Source: Cupriavidus malaysiensis
Lineage (GTDB): Bacteria > Pseudomonadota > Gammaproteobacteria > Burkholderiales > Burkholderiaceae
DNA: 64,000 bases
Assembly: GCF_001854325.1 (NCBI RefSeq)
Contig: NZ_CP017754.1
Coordinates: 3,224,001-3,288,000 of the forward strand
Direction: 5' to 3'
The translations under genes and the position numbers were made by a program. The notes under the pieces were generated by a model. It worked only from the letters and a program-made list of their open reading frames with translations, did no database searches and had not been told where the DNA came from. Shown here one piece after another: positions 43,244 to 54,736 of this stretch (positions are counted from its first letter, which is position 1; the number at the start of each line of letters is the position of its first letter).

Positions 43244-44629
43244 TCAGCGCGAGTCGCGGTCGCGGTTGCGCAGGGCATCGCGCGAACGGCTGCTGTCGCC
43301 GGACATGTCGGGCGCCGAAGCTGCGCCCGCACCGCTGGCCGACTGCGACGATGCCGGCGTCTGCGCGGCGGGCGCCGCGCCACGCGCGTCACCCTGCGCC
43401 TGTGCCAGCAGCTTGTCCAGCGGGAGGTAGAGAAGGTTGCCGCCCTGGCGGGCATCGACCAGGATCTTGGTCGTGTTGCTGTAGATCTGCTGCATGGTCT
43501 CCAGGTAGATCCGGTCACGCGTGACCTGCGGTGCCTTGGCGTACTCGGCCTGAACCTGGCGGAAACGCGAGCCATCGCCCTCGGCCTGGGCCACCACGCG
43601 CGCCTTGTAGGCCTCGGCTTCCTCCACCAGGCGCGCCGCCGTGCCCTTGGCACGCGGGATCACGTCGTTGGCGTACGCCTGGCCTTCGCTGATCGCGCGC
43701 TCGCGATCCTGGCTGGCCTTGTTGACGTCATCGAACGCCGCCTGCACCTGCTCGGGCGGCTGCACGCTCTGCACGTTGACGGAAATCACGCGGATGCCCG
43801 ACTTGTAGGCGCTCAGGATGCCCTGGATCGACTTTGCCAGCGACTGCGCGATCTGCTCGCGGTTCTCGTAAAGCGCCGCATCCATGCGGTTGCGGCCGAT
43901 GATCTCGCGCACCGAGGTCTCGGCGGCCTGGGTCACCAGTTCCTCGTCACCGCCACGCTCGGTCTTGTTGTAGAAGAGGTAGTCCTGCGCATTGTCGATG
44001 TCGTACTGCACCGTGAAGCGCACGTCGATGATGTTCTCGTCCTGCGTCAGCATCGACGAGTCCTTCAGGTTCGTATCCTTGATCGAGGTCGAACGGCCCA
44101 CCTCGACCGAACGCACGGCCGACAGATTGACGATTTCGGCCGACTGGATCGGCCAGGGCAGGCGCCAGTTGATACCCGGGCCGGTGCTGTACTTGAACTT
44201 GCCGAACTGCAGAATGACGGCGGTCTGGCCTTCCTGCACCATGAAGAAGCCGCTGGCCAGCCAGATACCGAGCGCGGCCACGACGATGACGCCGACACCG
44301 ACGCCGGAACCCTTGCCACCCGGGCGGGGTGCGCCGCCGAAGCCCTGGTTGCCGCCACCGCCCTGGTCCTTGCGGCCCAGCAGGCCGTTCAGGCGCCGGT
44401 TGAAATCCCGCCAGAGTTCGTCGAGATCGGGCGGGCCGTCAGGCCGCTGGTTCTGCTGACGATTGTCGTCGCGCCCTTCCTTGTCGCGCCCATCGTCATC
44501 CTGACCATTGCGGCCCCAACGGGGATCGTTCAGCGAGAAGATGGCGCGTAGCCGCAGCCAAGCCTCGCGCAACGGGGCTGCGCCGCCGGCGAGGCGGTGC
44601 GAGGCAGGATTCCGGGAGAACTGGGGCAT
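43244..44629 (-). CDS. hflK: HflK, membrane modulator of FtsH protease
   Basis: Partner of HflC in the FtsH-associated SPFH complex. The 461-residue protein has a hydrophilic Asp/Arg/Gly-rich N-terminal region (40-108), then a membrane helix (109-129). The SPFH domain begins MVQEGQTAVILQFGKF. A Ser/Ala-rich tail ends the protein. The Met at 44629 was chosen as it begins MPQFSRNPASH; the longer frame adds 20 residues without a ribosome-binding site. Confidence 0.95.
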   Translation of the reverse strand: MPQFSRNPASHRLAGGAAPLREAWLRLRAIFSLNDPRWGRNGQDDDGRDKEGRDDNRQQNQRPDGPPDLDELWRDFNRRLNGLLGRKDQGGGGNQGFGGAPRPGGKGSGVGVGVIVVAALGIWLASGFFMVQEGQTAVILQFGKFKYSTGPGINWRLPWPIQSAEIVNLSAVRSVEVGRSTSIKDTNLKDSSMLTQDENIIDVRFTVQYDIDNAQDYLFYNKTERGGDEELVTQAAETSVREIIGRNRMDAALYENREQIAQSLAKSIQGILSAYKSGIRVISVNVQSVQPPEQVQAAFDDVNKASQDRERAISEGQAYANDVIPRAKGTAARLVEEAEAYKARVVAQAEGDGSRFRQVQAEYAKAPQVTRDRIYLETMQQIYSNTTKILVDARQGGNLLYLPLDKLLAQAQGDARGAAPAAQTPASSQSASGAGAASAPDMSGDSSRSRDALRNRDRDSR

Positions 44630-44724
44630 GAAGTGCACGGGTCCAGGAAGTTTGTAACAGGGGGATTCTAGCAGCCATCGACGCCACATTTGGCGAACCC
44701 GGCCAAATTGCCGGCGAATTGCGG

Positions 44725-45990
44725 CTAACGGGCGGGAACCTGGGCGCTGCCGGCTTCCCCGTCAGCGCCGCCCTCGGCGTCATCCGCCCCCTGCTCGCCG
44801 GCACCGCCGTGCGGCGCCATCTCGGTCAGGTGCGCCAGGCGCGGGTCGAGCGGCTCGGGATCGTCCGGCCGTTCGGCCAGCCAGTGCGCGACCTCGACGA
44901 TGGCCCCACGCAGCGCTTCCAGGCCCAGCCCTTCGCGCGCACTGACGAAGACGCGCGTCGGCACGCCCGCTTCGTCCCGCTCCACGCGCGGACCCTGCGC
45001 AGCCAGTTCGGGCGACGCATCGATCTTGTTCATCACGACGATCTGCCGGATATCCGCCGCGTCGATCTCCGCCAGCACCCGGTTGACCTGTTCCACCTGC
45101 TCGTGCCGCACCGCGCTGGAAGCATCGACCACGTGCAGCAGCAGGTCGGCGTGCACGGTCTCCTCGAGCGTGGCACGGAAGGCCGCCACCAGTTGCGTGG
45201 GCAGGTCGCGGATGAAGCCGACGGTGTCGGACAGCACCACATTGCCCAGACCCTCCAGGTACAGGCGGCGCGAAGTCGTGTCGAGCGTGGCGAACAGTTG
45301 GTCGGCCGCATAGGCGCGCGCCTTGGTCAGCGCATTGAACAGCGTCGACTTGCCCGCGTTGGTATAGCCCACCAGCGAGATGCTCAGCGTGTCGTTTCGT
45401 TCGCGCGCGCGCCGGCGCGTGCTGTGCTGGCGCTGCAGCCGCGCGAGGTCGGACTTGAGCCGCTTGGCCCGGTCGTCCAGCATGCGGCGGTCCAGTTCGA
45501 GCTGACGTTCGCCAGGGCCGCCGCGCATGCCGATACCGCCCTTCTGCCGCTCCAGGTGGCTCCAGGCGCGGACCAGGCGCGAGGCCTGGTACTGGACCTG
45601 GGCCAGCTCCACCTGCACCTTGCCGACGTGGCTCTGCGCGCGCTGCGCGAAGATGTCCAGGATCAGGCCGGTGCGATCGATGACGTGGCGATTCAGGAAG
45701 CGCTCGAGGTTGCGCTGCTGCGCCGGGCTCAAGGCATGGTTGAACACGACCACGTCGGCATCGAGCGCATCGGCGGCCTCCCGCAGTTCCTCGGCCTTGC
45801 CCGAGCCGATGAACAGCGAGGGGTCGGGACGCGAGCGCTTGCCGGTCAGCGTATGGACGGGCAGCGAACCGGCCGTCGTGGCCAGCAGCGCCAGTTCGCC
45901 CAGGCTCTCCTGGAAGTCGTGCTTGCCGAAATCGACGCCGACCAGGATGGCGCGGGTGGGCGCGGAATTAGAAGTGTCTCTGGGTTGCAA
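44725..45990 (-). CDS. hflX: GTPase HflX
   Basis: Ribosome-associated GTPase implicated in splitting stalled or heat-damaged ribosomes. The 421-residue protein has the N-terminal HflX domain (10-150) and the glycine-rich GGIGMRGGPGERQLELD. The G domain follows with G1 GYTNAGKST (208-216), G3 DTVGFI and G4 NKID. A C-terminal Glu/Gly/Ala-rich tail of about 30 residues is of low complexity. It is 235 bp downstream of hfq and 95 bp upstream of hflK. Confidence 0.96.
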   Translation of the reverse strand: MQPRDTSNSAPTRAILVGVDFGKHDFQESLGELALLATTAGSLPVHTLTGKRSRPDPSLFIGSGKAEELREAADALDADVVVFNHALSPAQQRNLERFLNRHVIDRTGLILDIFAQRAQSHVGKVQVELAQVQYQASRLVRAWSHLERQKGGIGMRGGPGERQLELDRRMLDDRAKRLKSDLARLQRQHSTRRRARERNDTLSISLVGYTNAGKSTLFNALTKARAYAADQLFATLDTTSRRLYLEGLGNVVLSDTVGFIRDLPTQLVAAFRATLEETVHADLLLHVVDASSAVRHEQVEQVNRVLAEIDAADIRQIVVMNKIDASPELAAQGPRVERDEAGVPTRVFVSAREGLGLEALRGAIVEVAHWLAERPDDPEPLDPRLAHLTEMAPHGGAGEQGADDAEGGADGEAGSAQVPAR

Positions 45991-46226
45991 GCGGGTCGGG
46001 CGCAGCGCGCCGGGGGGAAATCAGGGTGGAATAGCCTGCCACGCGTTTGGCGCCGGGGCCATTTGTGCCCGGCCGGTCGATCACACGGCGGGGGAGTGGC
46101 GCAGGTGCCGGCATACCGCAATCGGCCAGGCCTAGAGCAGCGCCGCCGCCCTCGCGGGGCGGCGGCACCGATCCGTAAAACGATAGCCGCGCGGGCGCGC
46201 GGCTGGCGATGTCGGTCGCCGTCGTA

Positions 46227-46466
46227 TCAGCCTTCGGCCGAATCATCGACGCGGAAATTGACCGCGCGCGCCGGGACGACGGTGGAGATCGCATGCTTGT
46301 AGACCATCTGCGTCACCGTGTTGCGCAGCAGGACGACGTACTGGTCGAAGGACTCGATATTGCCCTGCAGCTTGATGCCATTGACGAGATAGATGGAAAC
46401 CGGCACGTGCTCCTTGCGCAGCGCGTTCAGGAACGGGTCTTGTAGCAGTTGCCCTTTGTTGCTCAT
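46227..46466 (-). CDS. hfq: RNA chaperone Hfq
   Basis: Hexameric Sm-like protein that aids pairing of small RNAs with mRNA. The 79-residue protein has the Sm1 motif ([20 protein letters not shown]) and Sm2 motif ([14 protein letters not shown]). [10 protein letters not shown] at the N-terminus is the distal-face region. The start MSNKGQLLQ with ribosome-binding site GGAGTG was chosen; the longer frame crosses the promoter. hflX follows, as in most proteobacteria. Confidence 0.98.
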
Positions 46467-46479
46467 GGCACACTCCAAA

Positions 46480-46519
46480 TTTATAGGTTTAGTGATGATC
46501 AATGGGGACATCAGTCCCC
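46480..46519 (-). promoter_or_regulatory. Possible hfq promoter and upstream hairpin
   Basis: TATAAA (46485-46480, minus strand) lies 13 bp before the hfq ATG and could be a -10, giving a very short leader. Upstream, GGGGAC and GTCCCC (46504-46519) form a 6-bp stem. A T-run of eight on the minus strand (46559-46552) precedes these and may mark the end of the der transcript. Confidence 0.4.
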
Positions 46520-46676
46520 GATTTCAAGTCGATCGGCGCAAGAACGCGCCAGAAAAAAAACAAAACGGTGGTACCAAGCCGGTTTCAACAGGCGGGTGGC
46601 CCCGCTTACGTGAATTTAGCCTCAGTTCCAAGCGAACGCAAACGAAACTTGCCGTGGCAAACGCCCCGGCGCCGAC

Positions 46677-48020
46677 TCACTCGTTCGATTCCGCAAACGG
46701 GTTTTTGTTCGTACGGAATTCGATGCGCAGCGGCGTGCCCTTGAGGTTGAACGCCGCACGGAATCGGTTCTCCAAGTAGCGCCGATAGGTCTCCGGCACG
46801 CCCGACAGGGAGTTCCCATGCACCACGATGATGGGCGGATTGGAACCACCCTGGTGCGCGTAGCGCAGCTTCGGCCGGGTCGCACCGACGCGGCGCGGCT
46901 GCTGGAACTGCACGGCCTCCTCCAGCACCCGCGTCAGGCGCGGCGTCGGCATCTTGATCATGGCCGCCGCGTAGGCTTCGTCGACCGAGCGCATCAACGC
47001 GCCGATGCCGGAGCGCTCGCGCGCGGAGATGAAGTGGAAGTTGGCGAAGTCGAGGAACTGCAGCTTGCGCTGCAGATCGTGCTTGATGCGGTCGCGGGCG
47101 TGGCCGTCCAGCCCGTCCCACTTATTGACGCCGACTACCAGCGCCCGTCCCGACTCGACCACGAAGCCGGCGATGTGAGCGTCCTGGTCGGACACGTCCT
47201 GCTGGGCGTCGAGCAACAGCACGACCACGTTCGCATCGTCGATGGACTGCAGTGTCTTCACCACCGAGAACTTCTCGATCGCCTCGAACACCTTGCCGCG
47301 CCGGCGCAGGCCGGCCGTGTCGATCAGGGTATAGGGCTTGCCCCCGCGCTCGAATTCCACATAGATGGCATCGCGCGTGGTACCCGGCATGTCGAAGGCG
47401 ATCACGCGCTCTTCGCCGATCAACGTGTTGACCAGGGTCGACTTGCCGACGTTGGGACGACCGACGATCGCGATCTTGGTGCCACGGGCACCCGCGTCAT
47501 CCGTCTCGGCAAGCTCGGGGCGCTCCTGCACGGCGATCTCGAGCGCTTCGTCGACGAGCTCGCGCACGCCATCGCCGTGGGTGGACGAGATGGCATAGGG
47601 ATCGCCCATGCCGAGCTCGTAGAAGTCGGCCGCCACCGAGGTGTACTTCATGCCCTCGGCCTTGTTGACGGCGAGCATCACGCGCCGGCCGGTCTTGCGC
47701 AGGTAATCGGCGATGACGCGATCCTGCGGCGCCAGGCCGAGACGGCCGTCGACGAGGAAGATCACGACATCGGCTTCGACCACGGCCTGGCGCGTCTGCT
47801 TGGCCATCTCGGCCATGATGCCGTCCTTGGCCACGGGCTCGAAGCCGCCGGTATCGATGACGATGAATGGCCGCCCGCCGATGCGCCCCTCGCCATAGTG
47901 GCGATCACGCGTCAGCCCGGGCAGGTCGGCGACGAGGGCGTCGCGCGAGCGGGTCATGCGATTGAATAGCGTCGACTTGCCCACATTGGGCCGTCCGACG
48001 AGTGCGATAACTGGTTTCAT
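46677..48020 (-). CDS. der: Ribosome biogenesis GTPase Der
   Basis: Essential double-GTPase required for 50S subunit maturation. The 447-residue protein has two G domains: first P-loop GRPNVGKST at 9-17 and second at 187-195. Each is followed by DTGG/DTAG and NKxD-type motifs, then a KH-like C-terminal domain. The start [12 protein letters not shown] is universal for Der; the longer frame adds 18 unrelated residues. It lies between bamB and hfq. Confidence 0.98.
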   Translation of the reverse strand: MKPVIALVGRPNVGKSTLFNRMTRSRDALVADLPGLTRDRHYGEGRIGGRPFIVIDTGGFEPVAKDGIMAEMAKQTRQAVVEADVVIFLVDGRLGLAPQDRVIADYLRKTGRRVMLAVNKAEGMKYTSVAADFYELGMGDPYAISSTHGDGVRELVDEALEIAVQERPELAETDDAGARGTKIAIVGRPNVGKSTLVNTLIGEERVIAFDMPGTTRDAIYVEFERGGKPYTLIDTAGLRRRGKVFEAIEKFSVVKTLQSIDDANVVVLLLDAQQDVSDQDAHIAGFVVESGRALVVGVNKWDGLDGHARDRIKHDLQRKLQFLDFANFHFISARERSGIGALMRSVDEAYAAAMIKMPTPRLTRVLEEAVQFQQPRRVGATRPKLRYAHQGGSNPPIIVVHGNSLSGVPETYRRYLENRFRAAFNLKGTPLRIEFRTNKNPFAESNE

Positions 48021-48085
48021 GCAAAAAAAGGAAGCGGGGGCCGGCACCTGCCGCCCCCCGGGCTCCGGAGTCATATTGGTCCGAC

Positions 48086-48113
48086 GGCAGGCCGCATCTG
48101 AGCGCGGCCTGCC
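48086..48113 (-). other. Inverted repeat after bamB
   Basis: GGCAGGCCGC and GCGGCCTGCC form a perfect 10-bp stem with an 8-nt loop, in the 215-bp gap between bamB and der. No T-run follows on the minus strand, so it may be a 3'-stabilising structure. Confidence 0.45.
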
Positions 48114-48235
48114 GCTTGTCCTGTCGGGATCCTCCGCGCCGCGGCGCGGTTCATGCTACCGGATCAGCGCCGCCCCCGCCGACAGGTGCGCGGGCGGCGC
48201 CGTGTACTGGCGCGCGGCTGGCGCCGCGCCGCCGC

Positions 48236-49417
48236 TCAGTCCGGCACGTAGCCGTAGAGATCGCCGTCGCGGGTCTGTACCACCAGCGTCTGGCCGGCGA
48301 GGACCGGCGCTGCGCCGATCGCGCTGCCATCGGTCTTCATGCGCGCCACGATCTGGCCGTCGTCGCGCGACAGGAAATGCACATACCCTTCGAAATCCCC
48401 CACCACTACCGAGCGGCCCACCACGGTCGGGATACCGAGGCGGCGGTTCTGCAGCTGGTCGTCCTTCCAGCGCTCATTGCCATTCTGGCGGTCGAAGGCA
48501 TGGACCACCGAGCGCTCATCGCTGGCGAACAGGGTCGTCTCGTCCTGGGCCAGGCCCGCCGGCGACGAGAAGTCGCGCGCCCATTGCGGCTGTCCATTCG
48601 ACAGCTCCAGGCAGGCGATACGCCCCTGGAAGGTCGTCGCGCAGACCTGACGTCCCATCACCACCGGCGAGCCGGTGACGTCGTTCAGGCGCTCGATCTC
48701 CGAAACCCCCTTCGGATAGGACACGGTGCTTTCCCAGCGCAGCACGCCGTTGGATGGCGCCAGGACGCCGAGCTTGCCGCCCGGGAAGCCCATCACGATG
48801 CCGTCGCCGGCGAACACCATGCCCATGCCGGCGCGCAGGTTCAGCGCCGCCTGTGAGCGCTGGTAGATCCAGCGGCGATCGCCGTTCTGTGCATCGAGGC
48901 CGAGCACGCGCGTATCGGTGGTGCGCACCACGACCATGCCATTGCCGACCAGGGGCGTGGACAGTACTTCACCGTTGACCTGCTTCTTCCAGATCTGCTT
49001 GCCGGTATTGTCGAACGCGTAGATCACGCCCTTCTCGCCCGCCACCGCCGTCACGTTGCCGTCGCTGCCGGGACCGGTGGTCAGGTCGACATCGGTCTCC
49101 GCCTTCCACAGCACGCGGCCGCTGGCGCCTTCCAGCGCCACCACCTTGCCGCCGTTCGAAGAGGCATAGACCTTGCCGTCGGCCACGGTGGGCTGCAGGA
49201 TGTACGGACCGCTCTTGCCGACGCCGGCCTTCCAGGCCTGGCGCACCGACAGCGTCGCCGTGATCGGCTTGAGCTCGGCCGGCGGATGCTTGTCCTCCTT
49301 GCCGAACAACGAGCAACCGCCCAGCACCGCCAGGCAGGCGCCGACGGCCATGGCACGGGCCAGGGCACCGCCGCGCTGGCTGGAGGCGGATCCGACTGCG
49401 GAAAGCAATGACGTCAT
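48236..49417 (-). CDS. bamB: Outer membrane assembly lipoprotein BamB
   Basis: Propeller lipoprotein of the BAM complex that inserts beta-barrels into the outer membrane. The 393-residue protein has a lipoprotein signal ending LGGC with Cys35 as the acylation site. Eight WD-like/PQQ blades follow, with repeats such as [20 protein letters not shown] and [13 protein letters not shown]. It is 42 bp downstream of the YfgM-like gene and upstream of der, the usual arrangement. Confidence 0.97.
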   Translation of the reverse strand: MTSLLSAVGSASSQRGGALARAMAVGACLAVLGGCSLFGKEDKHPPAELKPITATLSVRQAWKAGVGKSGPYILQPTVADGKVYASSNGGKVVALEGASGRVLWKAETDVDLTTGPGSDGNVTAVAGEKGVIYAFDNTGKQIWKKQVNGEVLSTPLVGNGMVVVRTTDTRVLGLDAQNGDRRWIYQRSQAALNLRAGMGMVFAGDGIVMGFPGGKLGVLAPSNGVLRWESTVSYPKGVSEIERLNDVTGSPVVMGRQVCATTFQGRIACLELSNGQPQWARDFSSPAGLAQDETTLFASDERSVVHAFDRQNGNERWKDDQLQNRRLGIPTVVGRSVVVGDFEGYVHFLSRDDGQIVARMKTDGSAIGAAPVLAGQTLVVQTRDGDLYGYVPD

Positions 49418-49459
49418 AAGGTTCCGATAGTGTTTTGGGTGAGAACGCGCGAGGCGGGA

Positions 49460-50092
49460 TCAGGCCGTACCGAGCGCGTCCAGCTTGAACTGGATGATCT
49501 GGCGCATCGCGGCGTCGCCGCCGCCGAGCTTGTCGATGGCCTGCTGGTAGGCTGCACGCGCGTCGGCCCGCTTTTCCTGGGCGGCCAGCAGATCACCGCG
49601 GCGATCCGCGTACAGCGCGGCAAACGCGGCCGGCGGCTCGCCGGCCAGCAGGGCCAGCCCCTGATCGTATGCCTTTTCGTCCAGCAGCAGCCCGGCCAGG
49701 CGCACGCGCGCCAGGCTGGCATATTCGGCGTTGCCGTGATCGATGGCCCACTGCAACTGCGTCTTGGCCGTGGCGAGATCGCCTGCATCGTACAGCACCT
49801 TGGCCGCCACCAGCGCGCTCATCGGACCGTAGGCGGTCTTGCCGAACTTCTCTTCCAGGTCGCCGGCAGCGCGCTTGAGCAGCGCTGCGTCGCGTGCATC
49901 CGCGGCCTTCAGCACCTGTTCATAGAGCACGGCCGCCTCGGCGGCCTGCTTGCGCTGCCAGTACTTCCAGCCGTTCCAGCCAGCAAAGACCAGCAGGCCG
50001 GCAATCACCAGCCAGGTCAGGGCGTTGCCATACTGGCGCCACCAGGCCTTGAGACTCTCAAGCTGTTCCTGTTCTTCTAGATCGTAAGCCAT
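49460..50092 (-). CDS. YfgM-like tetratricopeptide membrane protein
   Basis: A 210-residue inner-membrane protein of the YfgM family (DUF2133), linked in E. coli to the Sec translocon and periplasmic chaperones. It has a short cytoplasmic start, one membrane helix (24-40, ALTWLVIAGLLVFAGW) and a periplasmic TPR-like helical part. Conserved YGNALTWLVI and the QLQWAIDHG helix are seen. It lies between hisS and bamB as in many gammaproteobacteria and betaproteobacteria. Confidence 0.93.
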   Translation of the reverse strand: MAYDLEEQEQLESLKAWWRQYGNALTWLVIAGLLVFAGWNGWKYWQRKQAAEAAVLYEQVLKAADARDAALLKRAAGDLEEKFGKTAYGPMSALVAAKVLYDAGDLATAKTQLQWAIDHGNAEYASLARVRLAGLLLDEKAYDQGLALLAGEPPAAFAALYADRRGDLLAAQEKRADARAAYQQAIDKLGGGDAAMRQIIQFKLDALGTA

Positions 50093-50202
50093 ATCGAGGC
50101 GTCTACCGGAGTGTAAGGTTCGCTGCGTTTGTCACATTCAGTGCTTGCCGCCGCCATCGCGCGAGTCGCCTCGACGCGGCAGCGGCCCTGGCTGGTGGCG
50201 TC

Positions 50203-51576
50203 CTATTCGCTGGCGCCCACCATGGCGTCGACGATGTGGTCGACCAGGGCCTCGAGCGGCACCGAGACCTGCTGCCCGCCGCCCTCGGCCTGCGCGCCGC
50301 CGCGCAGTTCCTTGACCTGGGCCGCGCCGGCGGCCATTTCATCGTCGCCAATGATAACGGCGTAAGCAGCACCGCTACCGTCGGCGCGCTTCATCTGCGA
50401 CTTGAAGCTGCCGCTCTTGCCGTCGGCCGTGGCATGCAGCACCACGTCCAGCCCGGCATCGCGCAGGCGCTCGGCGGCGATCATCGCCTGCTGTGCGGCG
50501 GCCTCGCCCTGGTGCACCAGGTAGACGTCGCAACCCTCGGCCTCGGGCACGAGCCCTTCCTCGCGGATCAGTTCGATGATGCGCTCGATCCCCATGGCCC
50601 AGCCGCAGGCCGGCGCCGCTTTGCCACCCATCTGGCTGATCAGCGGATCGTAGCGGCCACCGCCGGCGATGGTACCCTGCGCGCCGAGCTTGTCCGTGAT
50701 CCACTCGAACACGGTCAGGTTGTAGTAATCGAGCCCCCGCACCAGGCGCGGGTTGATGGTGAACGGCACGTTGTTGGCCTTCAGCAGGCGCTGTACGCCA
50801 TCGAAGTGGGCCAGCGACTCCTCGCCGAGGAAATCGATCAGCTTGGGCGCGTTGGCTGCCATCTCCTGCAGCGCGGGATTCTTGGTGTCGAGCACGCGCA
50901 GCGGATTGGTATAGAGACGGCGCTTGCTATCCTCATCGAGGATGTCCTGGAAGCCCTCCAGGTACTTGATCAGTTCCTCGCGGTGCGCGGCGCGCTCATG
51001 CGCCTGGCCGAGCGAGTTCAGTTCCAGCCGGACACCGACCAGGCCCAGGTCATCCCACAGGCGCTGGCACATCAGGATGATCTCAGCGTCGACGTCCGGA
51101 CCGGCAAAGCCCAGCGCCTCGGCGCCAAGCTGGTGGAACTGCCGGTAGCGGCCGCGCTGCGGACGCTCGTGGCGGAACATCGGGCCGGTGTACCACAGCC
51201 GCTTCGGGCCGTCGTACAGCAGGTTGTGCTCGATGGTGGCACGCACCGCCGCCGCCGTGCCTTCGGGGCGCAGCGTCAGGTGCTCGCCGTTCAGCGCATC
51301 GGTGAAGGAGTACATCTCCTTCTCGACGATATCGGTCACCTCGCCGATGCCACGCACGAACAGTTGCGTATGCTCAACGATAGGCGTACGCAGTTGCTGG
51401 TAGCCGTAGGCGCGCAGCATGGCGCGGGCCGCATTCTCGAAATGCTCCCACAGCGCCGCATCGGCGGGCAGCATGTCGTTCATGCCCTTCACGCCCTTGA
51501 TGGCCTGCATCGGCTTGGCCTTGGCCTGGCTCTCGGTCTTGGCAGCGTCGGCTGCCGGCTTCACGGATTCGCTCAT
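50203..51576 (-). CDS. hisS: Histidyl-tRNA synthetase
   Basis: Charges tRNA-His. The 457-residue class II synthetase starts with a 25-residue Ala/Lys-rich extension before [15 protein letters not shown]. The motif 2 loop is [19 protein letters not shown]. HisA-type [15 protein letters not shown] and the active-site GGGRYD are present. The anticodon-binding domain closes the protein ([10 protein letters not shown] onward). The ATG at 51576 (MSESVK) has GGAAAAG ahead; a TTG 9 nt upstream is less likely. It begins 25 bp after the ispG stop. Confidence 0.97.
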   Translation of the reverse strand: MSESVKPAADAAKTESQAKAKPMQAIKGVKGMNDMLPADAALWEHFENAARAMLRAYGYQQLRTPIVEHTQLFVRGIGEVTDIVEKEMYSFTDALNGEHLTLRPEGTAAAVRATIEHNLLYDGPKRLWYTGPMFRHERPQRGRYRQFHQLGAEALGFAGPDVDAEIILMCQRLWDDLGLVGVRLELNSLGQAHERAAHREELIKYLEGFQDILDEDSKRRLYTNPLRVLDTKNPALQEMAANAPKLIDFLGEESLAHFDGVQRLLKANNVPFTINPRLVRGLDYYNLTVFEWITDKLGAQGTIAGGGRYDPLISQMGGKAAPACGWAMGIERIIELIREEGLVPEAEGCDVYLVHQGEAAAQQAMIAAERLRDAGLDVVLHATADGKSGSFKSQMKRADGSGAAYAVIIGDDEMAAGAAQVKELRGGAQAEGGGQQVSVPLEALVDHIVDAMVGASE

Positions 51577-51601
51577 CTTTTCCAATCTTGCCGCGGCGCC
51601 C

Positions 51602-52894
51602 TCAGGCGGCCGCCTCGGCCGCCGCCTTCACGGCGCCCGGTCCATAGTGCGTACGCACATACTCATCGACGATCGCCTGGAACTCCTCGGCGATGCGTTC
51701 TCCGCGCAGCGTCCTGACCTTGACGCCGTCGACGAACACCGGTGCCGCCGGCGACTCGCCCGAGCCCGGCAACGAGATGCCGATATTGGCATGCTTGCTC
51801 TCGCCCGGACCGTTGACGATGCAGCCCATCACGGCCACGTCCATCTCTTCGACGCCCGGGTAGGCGGTCTTCCATACCGGCATCTGCTCGCGCAGGTAGG
51901 CCTGGATGCTGGCAGCCAGCTCCTGGAATACCGTGCTGGTGGTACGCCCGCAGCCCGGGCAGGCAATCACCATCGGGGTGAAATTGCGCAGTCCCATGGT
52001 CTGCAGGATTTCCTGCCCCACGTAGACCTCCTTCTCGCGCGGCGCTCCCGGCTCAGGCGTCAGCGAGATGCGGATGGTGTCGCCGATGCCTTCCTGCAGC
52101 AGCACCGACAGCGCGGCGGTGGAAGCGACGATGCCCTTGCTGCCCATGCCGGCCTCGGTCAGGCCCAGGTGCAGCGCATATTCGCAGCGGCGTGCCAGTT
52201 CGCGGTAGACGGCGATCAATTCCTGCACCTGCGAGACCTTGCACGACAGGATGATCTGGTTGCCCGGCAGCCCGATCTCCTCGGCCTTGCGCGCCGACTC
52301 GATGGCCGAGGTGATCAGCGCCTCGACCATCACGCTCTGGGCCGGCCACGGCTCGGCGCGGTTCCCGTTCTCGTCCATGATGCGCGCGAGCAGGTCCTGG
52401 TCGAGGCTGCCCCAGTTGACGCCGATACGCACCGGCTTCTGGTAGCGGCAAGCCATCTCGATCATCTGGGCGAACTGCGTGTCGCGCTTGGCGCCCTGGC
52501 CGACGTTGCCGGGGTTGATACGGTACTTCGACAGCGCTTCGGCGCAGGCCGGATGGTCCTGCAGCAGCTTGTGGCCGTTGTAGTGGAAATCGCCGACCAG
52601 CGGCACGTCGATCCCCATGCGGTCGAGCTGCTCGCGGATGGCGGGCACGGCCGCCGCAGCCTCCGGCGTGTTCACGGTGATGCGCACGATCTCCGAGCCG
52701 GCACGGGCCAGTTCCTTGATCTGGATGGCGGTGCCGATCGCGTCAACCGTATCGGTGTTGGTCATCGACTGCACGCGCACCGGTGCATCGCCGCCGATGG
52801 TGACGACATTGCCGCCCCAGACGACGCGCGCCTGGCGCGTCTGCCGGCGCGGTTGCGAGCCGGGCAGTACCGGCTGACAGGCCTGTTGGTTCAT
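51602..52894 (-). CDS. ispG: 4-hydroxy-3-methylbut-2-enyl-diphosphate synthase IspG
   Basis: A [4Fe-4S] enzyme of the MEP isoprenoid pathway that reduces MEcPP to HMBPP. The 430-residue protein has the TIM barrel ([29 protein letters not shown]). The C-terminal domain carries the cluster cysteines in CPGCGRTT and [11 protein letters not shown]. The ATG (MNQQACQPV) follows AGGTAGGA; a TTG 6 nt upstream is possible. It lies 38 bp downstream of rodZ and 25 bp upstream of hisS. Confidence 0.97.
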   Translation of the reverse strand: MNQQACQPVLPGSQPRRQTRQARVVWGGNVVTIGGDAPVRVQSMTNTDTVDAIGTAIQIKELARAGSEIVRITVNTPEAAAAVPAIREQLDRMGIDVPLVGDFHYNGHKLLQDHPACAEALSKYRINPGNVGQGAKRDTQFAQMIEMACRYQKPVRIGVNWGSLDQDLLARIMDENGNRAEPWPAQSVMVEALITSAIESARKAEEIGLPGNQIILSCKVSQVQELIAVYRELARRCEYALHLGLTEAGMGSKGIVASTAALSVLLQEGIGDTIRISLTPEPGAPREKEVYVGQEILQTMGLRNFTPMVIACPGCGRTTSTVFQELAASIQAYLREQMPVWKTAYPGVEEMDVAVMGCIVNGPGESKHANIGISLPGSGESPAAPVFVDGVKVRTLRGERIAEEFQAIVDEYVRTHYGPGAVKAAAEAAA

Positions 52895-52932
52895 GGTCAA
52901 TCCTACCTTGCTAAGCTGCTCGCCCGCTGCCC

Positions 52933-53967
52933 TCAGGGCAGCGTCAGGCGCGCCACGTTATTGCGGTTGGCCGCCTGCAGGTCGACCGGCGCGCCATTGC
53001 GGGTCATCGATTCGACGCCCTTCACGTTGCCGATCACTACCTTGTAGGGAGCCTCGCCGCCACCGCTGACTTCCTGTCCAGCCTTGGCGGAACCACCCAG
53101 CACGACCTTGCCGCGGCGATCGCGGATCTCGTACCAGGTCTCGGCGGCGAACCGGATCTGCAGCTCGCCATTGCCGGCGGCTGCCGTCGCGGCCGGGCTG
53201 GCCGGCGCTGCCGCCACGGGCGCCGAAGCTGCCGCAGCCGCCGTTGCCGCCGCAGCCGGCACAGTGGCTGCGGGCACCTGGGCCGCAGGCACGGACGCCG
53301 TCGCCGCTGCACCGCTCGCAGCCGCACCGCTGGCGGCCGAAGTATCCTCGGACGGCGCCGGACTGTCGGCACCGTTCATGACCGTGGGCAGGGTCGCCGA
53401 GACCGTGCCCGGGGCGGCATCGGGTTGGGATGCTGCAGCATCTTCCGCCGGCTGGGCATTGACGGCGGCCTTGCGCGCTTCCAGCCATTCCTTGGCGTGG
53501 TCCAGGCCGAAATAGGCACCGGCGCCGATCACCACGACCACCAGTGCCAGCCAGATCCAGCGCCCACCCGAACTGCGCGAGCCGACCGGGCTGCGCGAGG
53601 CGAAGCGGTTGCGCCCATCGAAGCTCTGGTTCAACCCGCCGTCGCGGCGCGCGACCAGATCGACGGTCGGTTCCGGACTGGGTTGCAGCCGTGCCAGCAG
53701 CGCGTCGACGTCGGCATGGAGCATGCGCGCATAGGCGCGCATCACGCCCTTGGCGAAGATGACGTCCGGCATGCCGCCCAGCTCACCCGCCTCGAGCGCC
53801 TTGAGCTTGGCGGCGGCGACCTTCAGCCGCGCGCTGACATCCTCGATGGAAAGACGCTGCGCCTCGCGGGCCTCGGCCAGCCGCGCGCCGATCTCGCGCA
53901 CGACCGCATCGCGCTCGGCGCTACCTGCCGAAGGCTGGCTGTCGACGCGATCCCCCTGTTCACTCAT
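52933..53967 (-). CDS. rodZ: RodZ-like helix-turn-helix membrane protein
   Basis: Probable morphogenesis protein that links the MreB cytoskeleton to the membrane. The 344-residue protein has a cytoplasmic Xre-type HTH (about 22-90), a basic linker and one membrane helix (137-155). A periplasmic Ala/Pro/Ser-rich stalk follows, then a C-terminal DUF4115 beta domain (about 265-344, [20 protein letters not shown]). This order is that of RodZ. The ATG overlaps the pilF stop by 8 nt and has AAGGAG upstream. Confidence 0.92.
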   Translation of the reverse strand: MSEQGDRVDSQPSAGSAERDAVVREIGARLAEAREAQRLSIEDVSARLKVAAAKLKALEAGELGGMPDVIFAKGVMRAYARMLHADVDALLARLQPSPEPTVDLVARRDGGLNQSFDGRNRFASRSPVGSRSSGGRWIWLALVVVVIGAGAYFGLDHAKEWLEARKAAVNAQPAEDAAASQPDAAPGTVSATLPTVMNGADSPAPSEDTSAASGAAASGAAATASVPAAQVPAATVPAAAATAAAAASAPVAAAPASPAATAAAGNGELQIRFAAETWYEIRDRRGKVVLGGSAKAGQEVSGGGEAPYKVVIGNVKGVESMTRNGAPVDLQAANRNNVARLTLP

Positions 53968-54736
53968 CCCAAGCTCCTTGTTCATATGCGGCCAGTTCGG
54001 GCGACTCCGGGAAGCGGCTGCGCAACTGCGCAATCATCGCCTCCTGCGCGGCAGCGTCGCCCTGCCGGTGGGCAATGCGCGCTCCCAGCCAGAGGGATTG
54101 CGCGCTGGCGGCACTGCCGCCATTGACGCGCCCGACGGTCTGCCAGGCACGCGGGAATTCGCCGCGCCGGTAGTAGACCAGCGCGAGGTTGGTGATCGCC
54201 GCCGCGTTGCTGCGATCGTAGCCGAGGGCCCTCTGCAGGCTCTTCTCGGCGCCGTCGAGGTCGCCGCGGCGCAGCCGGCAGACGCCCAGGCTGATCTGCG
54301 GCTTGAGCGGGCCGCTGGCCGACGGGGCGGCGACGGCACGCTCCAGCATCGGCAGCGCCTCCTGGTAGCGCGCCTGCTGGCACAGGAACCAGCCGAAGTT
54401 ATTGAGCAGGTCGCCATCGTCACCACGCAGCGACAGCGCGCTGCGGAAGCTCTGCTCGGCCAGTGCGCCCTCGTTCATGTTCGCGTAGACCAGTGCGCGC
54501 ACATGGTAGGCATCCGCCAGTTCGGGATCGATGGCGATGGCCTGCTGCGCCTCCTCCAGCGCAACGGCGTTCTGGCCCGCCTGCATGTAGTTGGTGGCCA
54601 GCTGCAGGCGGATGATGGCGCGCCGCTTGAGGTCAGCCTGGCTGTTCGCCTGGACCTCCGGCGCCGGCGGACGCGGCGCCTGGCAGGCGGTCAGCATCAC
54701 CAGCCCCAGCAGGGCCGCGATCAACAGGCGCATCAT
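53960..54736 (-). CDS. pilF: Type IV pilus biogenesis lipoprotein PilF/PilW
   Basis: Outer-membrane pilotin needed for assembly of the PilQ secretin. The 258-residue protein has a lipoprotein signal ([18 protein letters not shown]) with Cys18. About five TPR units follow, for example [20 protein letters not shown] and [19 protein letters not shown]. Its ATG overlaps the rlmN stop (ATGA) and its stop overlaps the rodZ start, so three genes are translationally coupled. Confidence 0.94.
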   Translation of the reverse strand: MMRLLIAALLGLVMLTACQAPRPPAPEVQANSQADLKRRAIIRLQLATNYMQAGQNAVALEEAQQAIAIDPELADAYHVRALVYANMNEGALAEQSFRSALSLRGDDGDLLNNFGWFLCQQARYQEALPMLERAVAAPSASGPLKPQISLGVCRLRRGDLDGAEKSLQRALGYDRSNAAAITNLALVYYRRGEFPRAWQTVGRVNGGSAASAQSLWLGARIAHRQGDAAAQEAMIAQLRSRFPESPELAAYEQGAWDE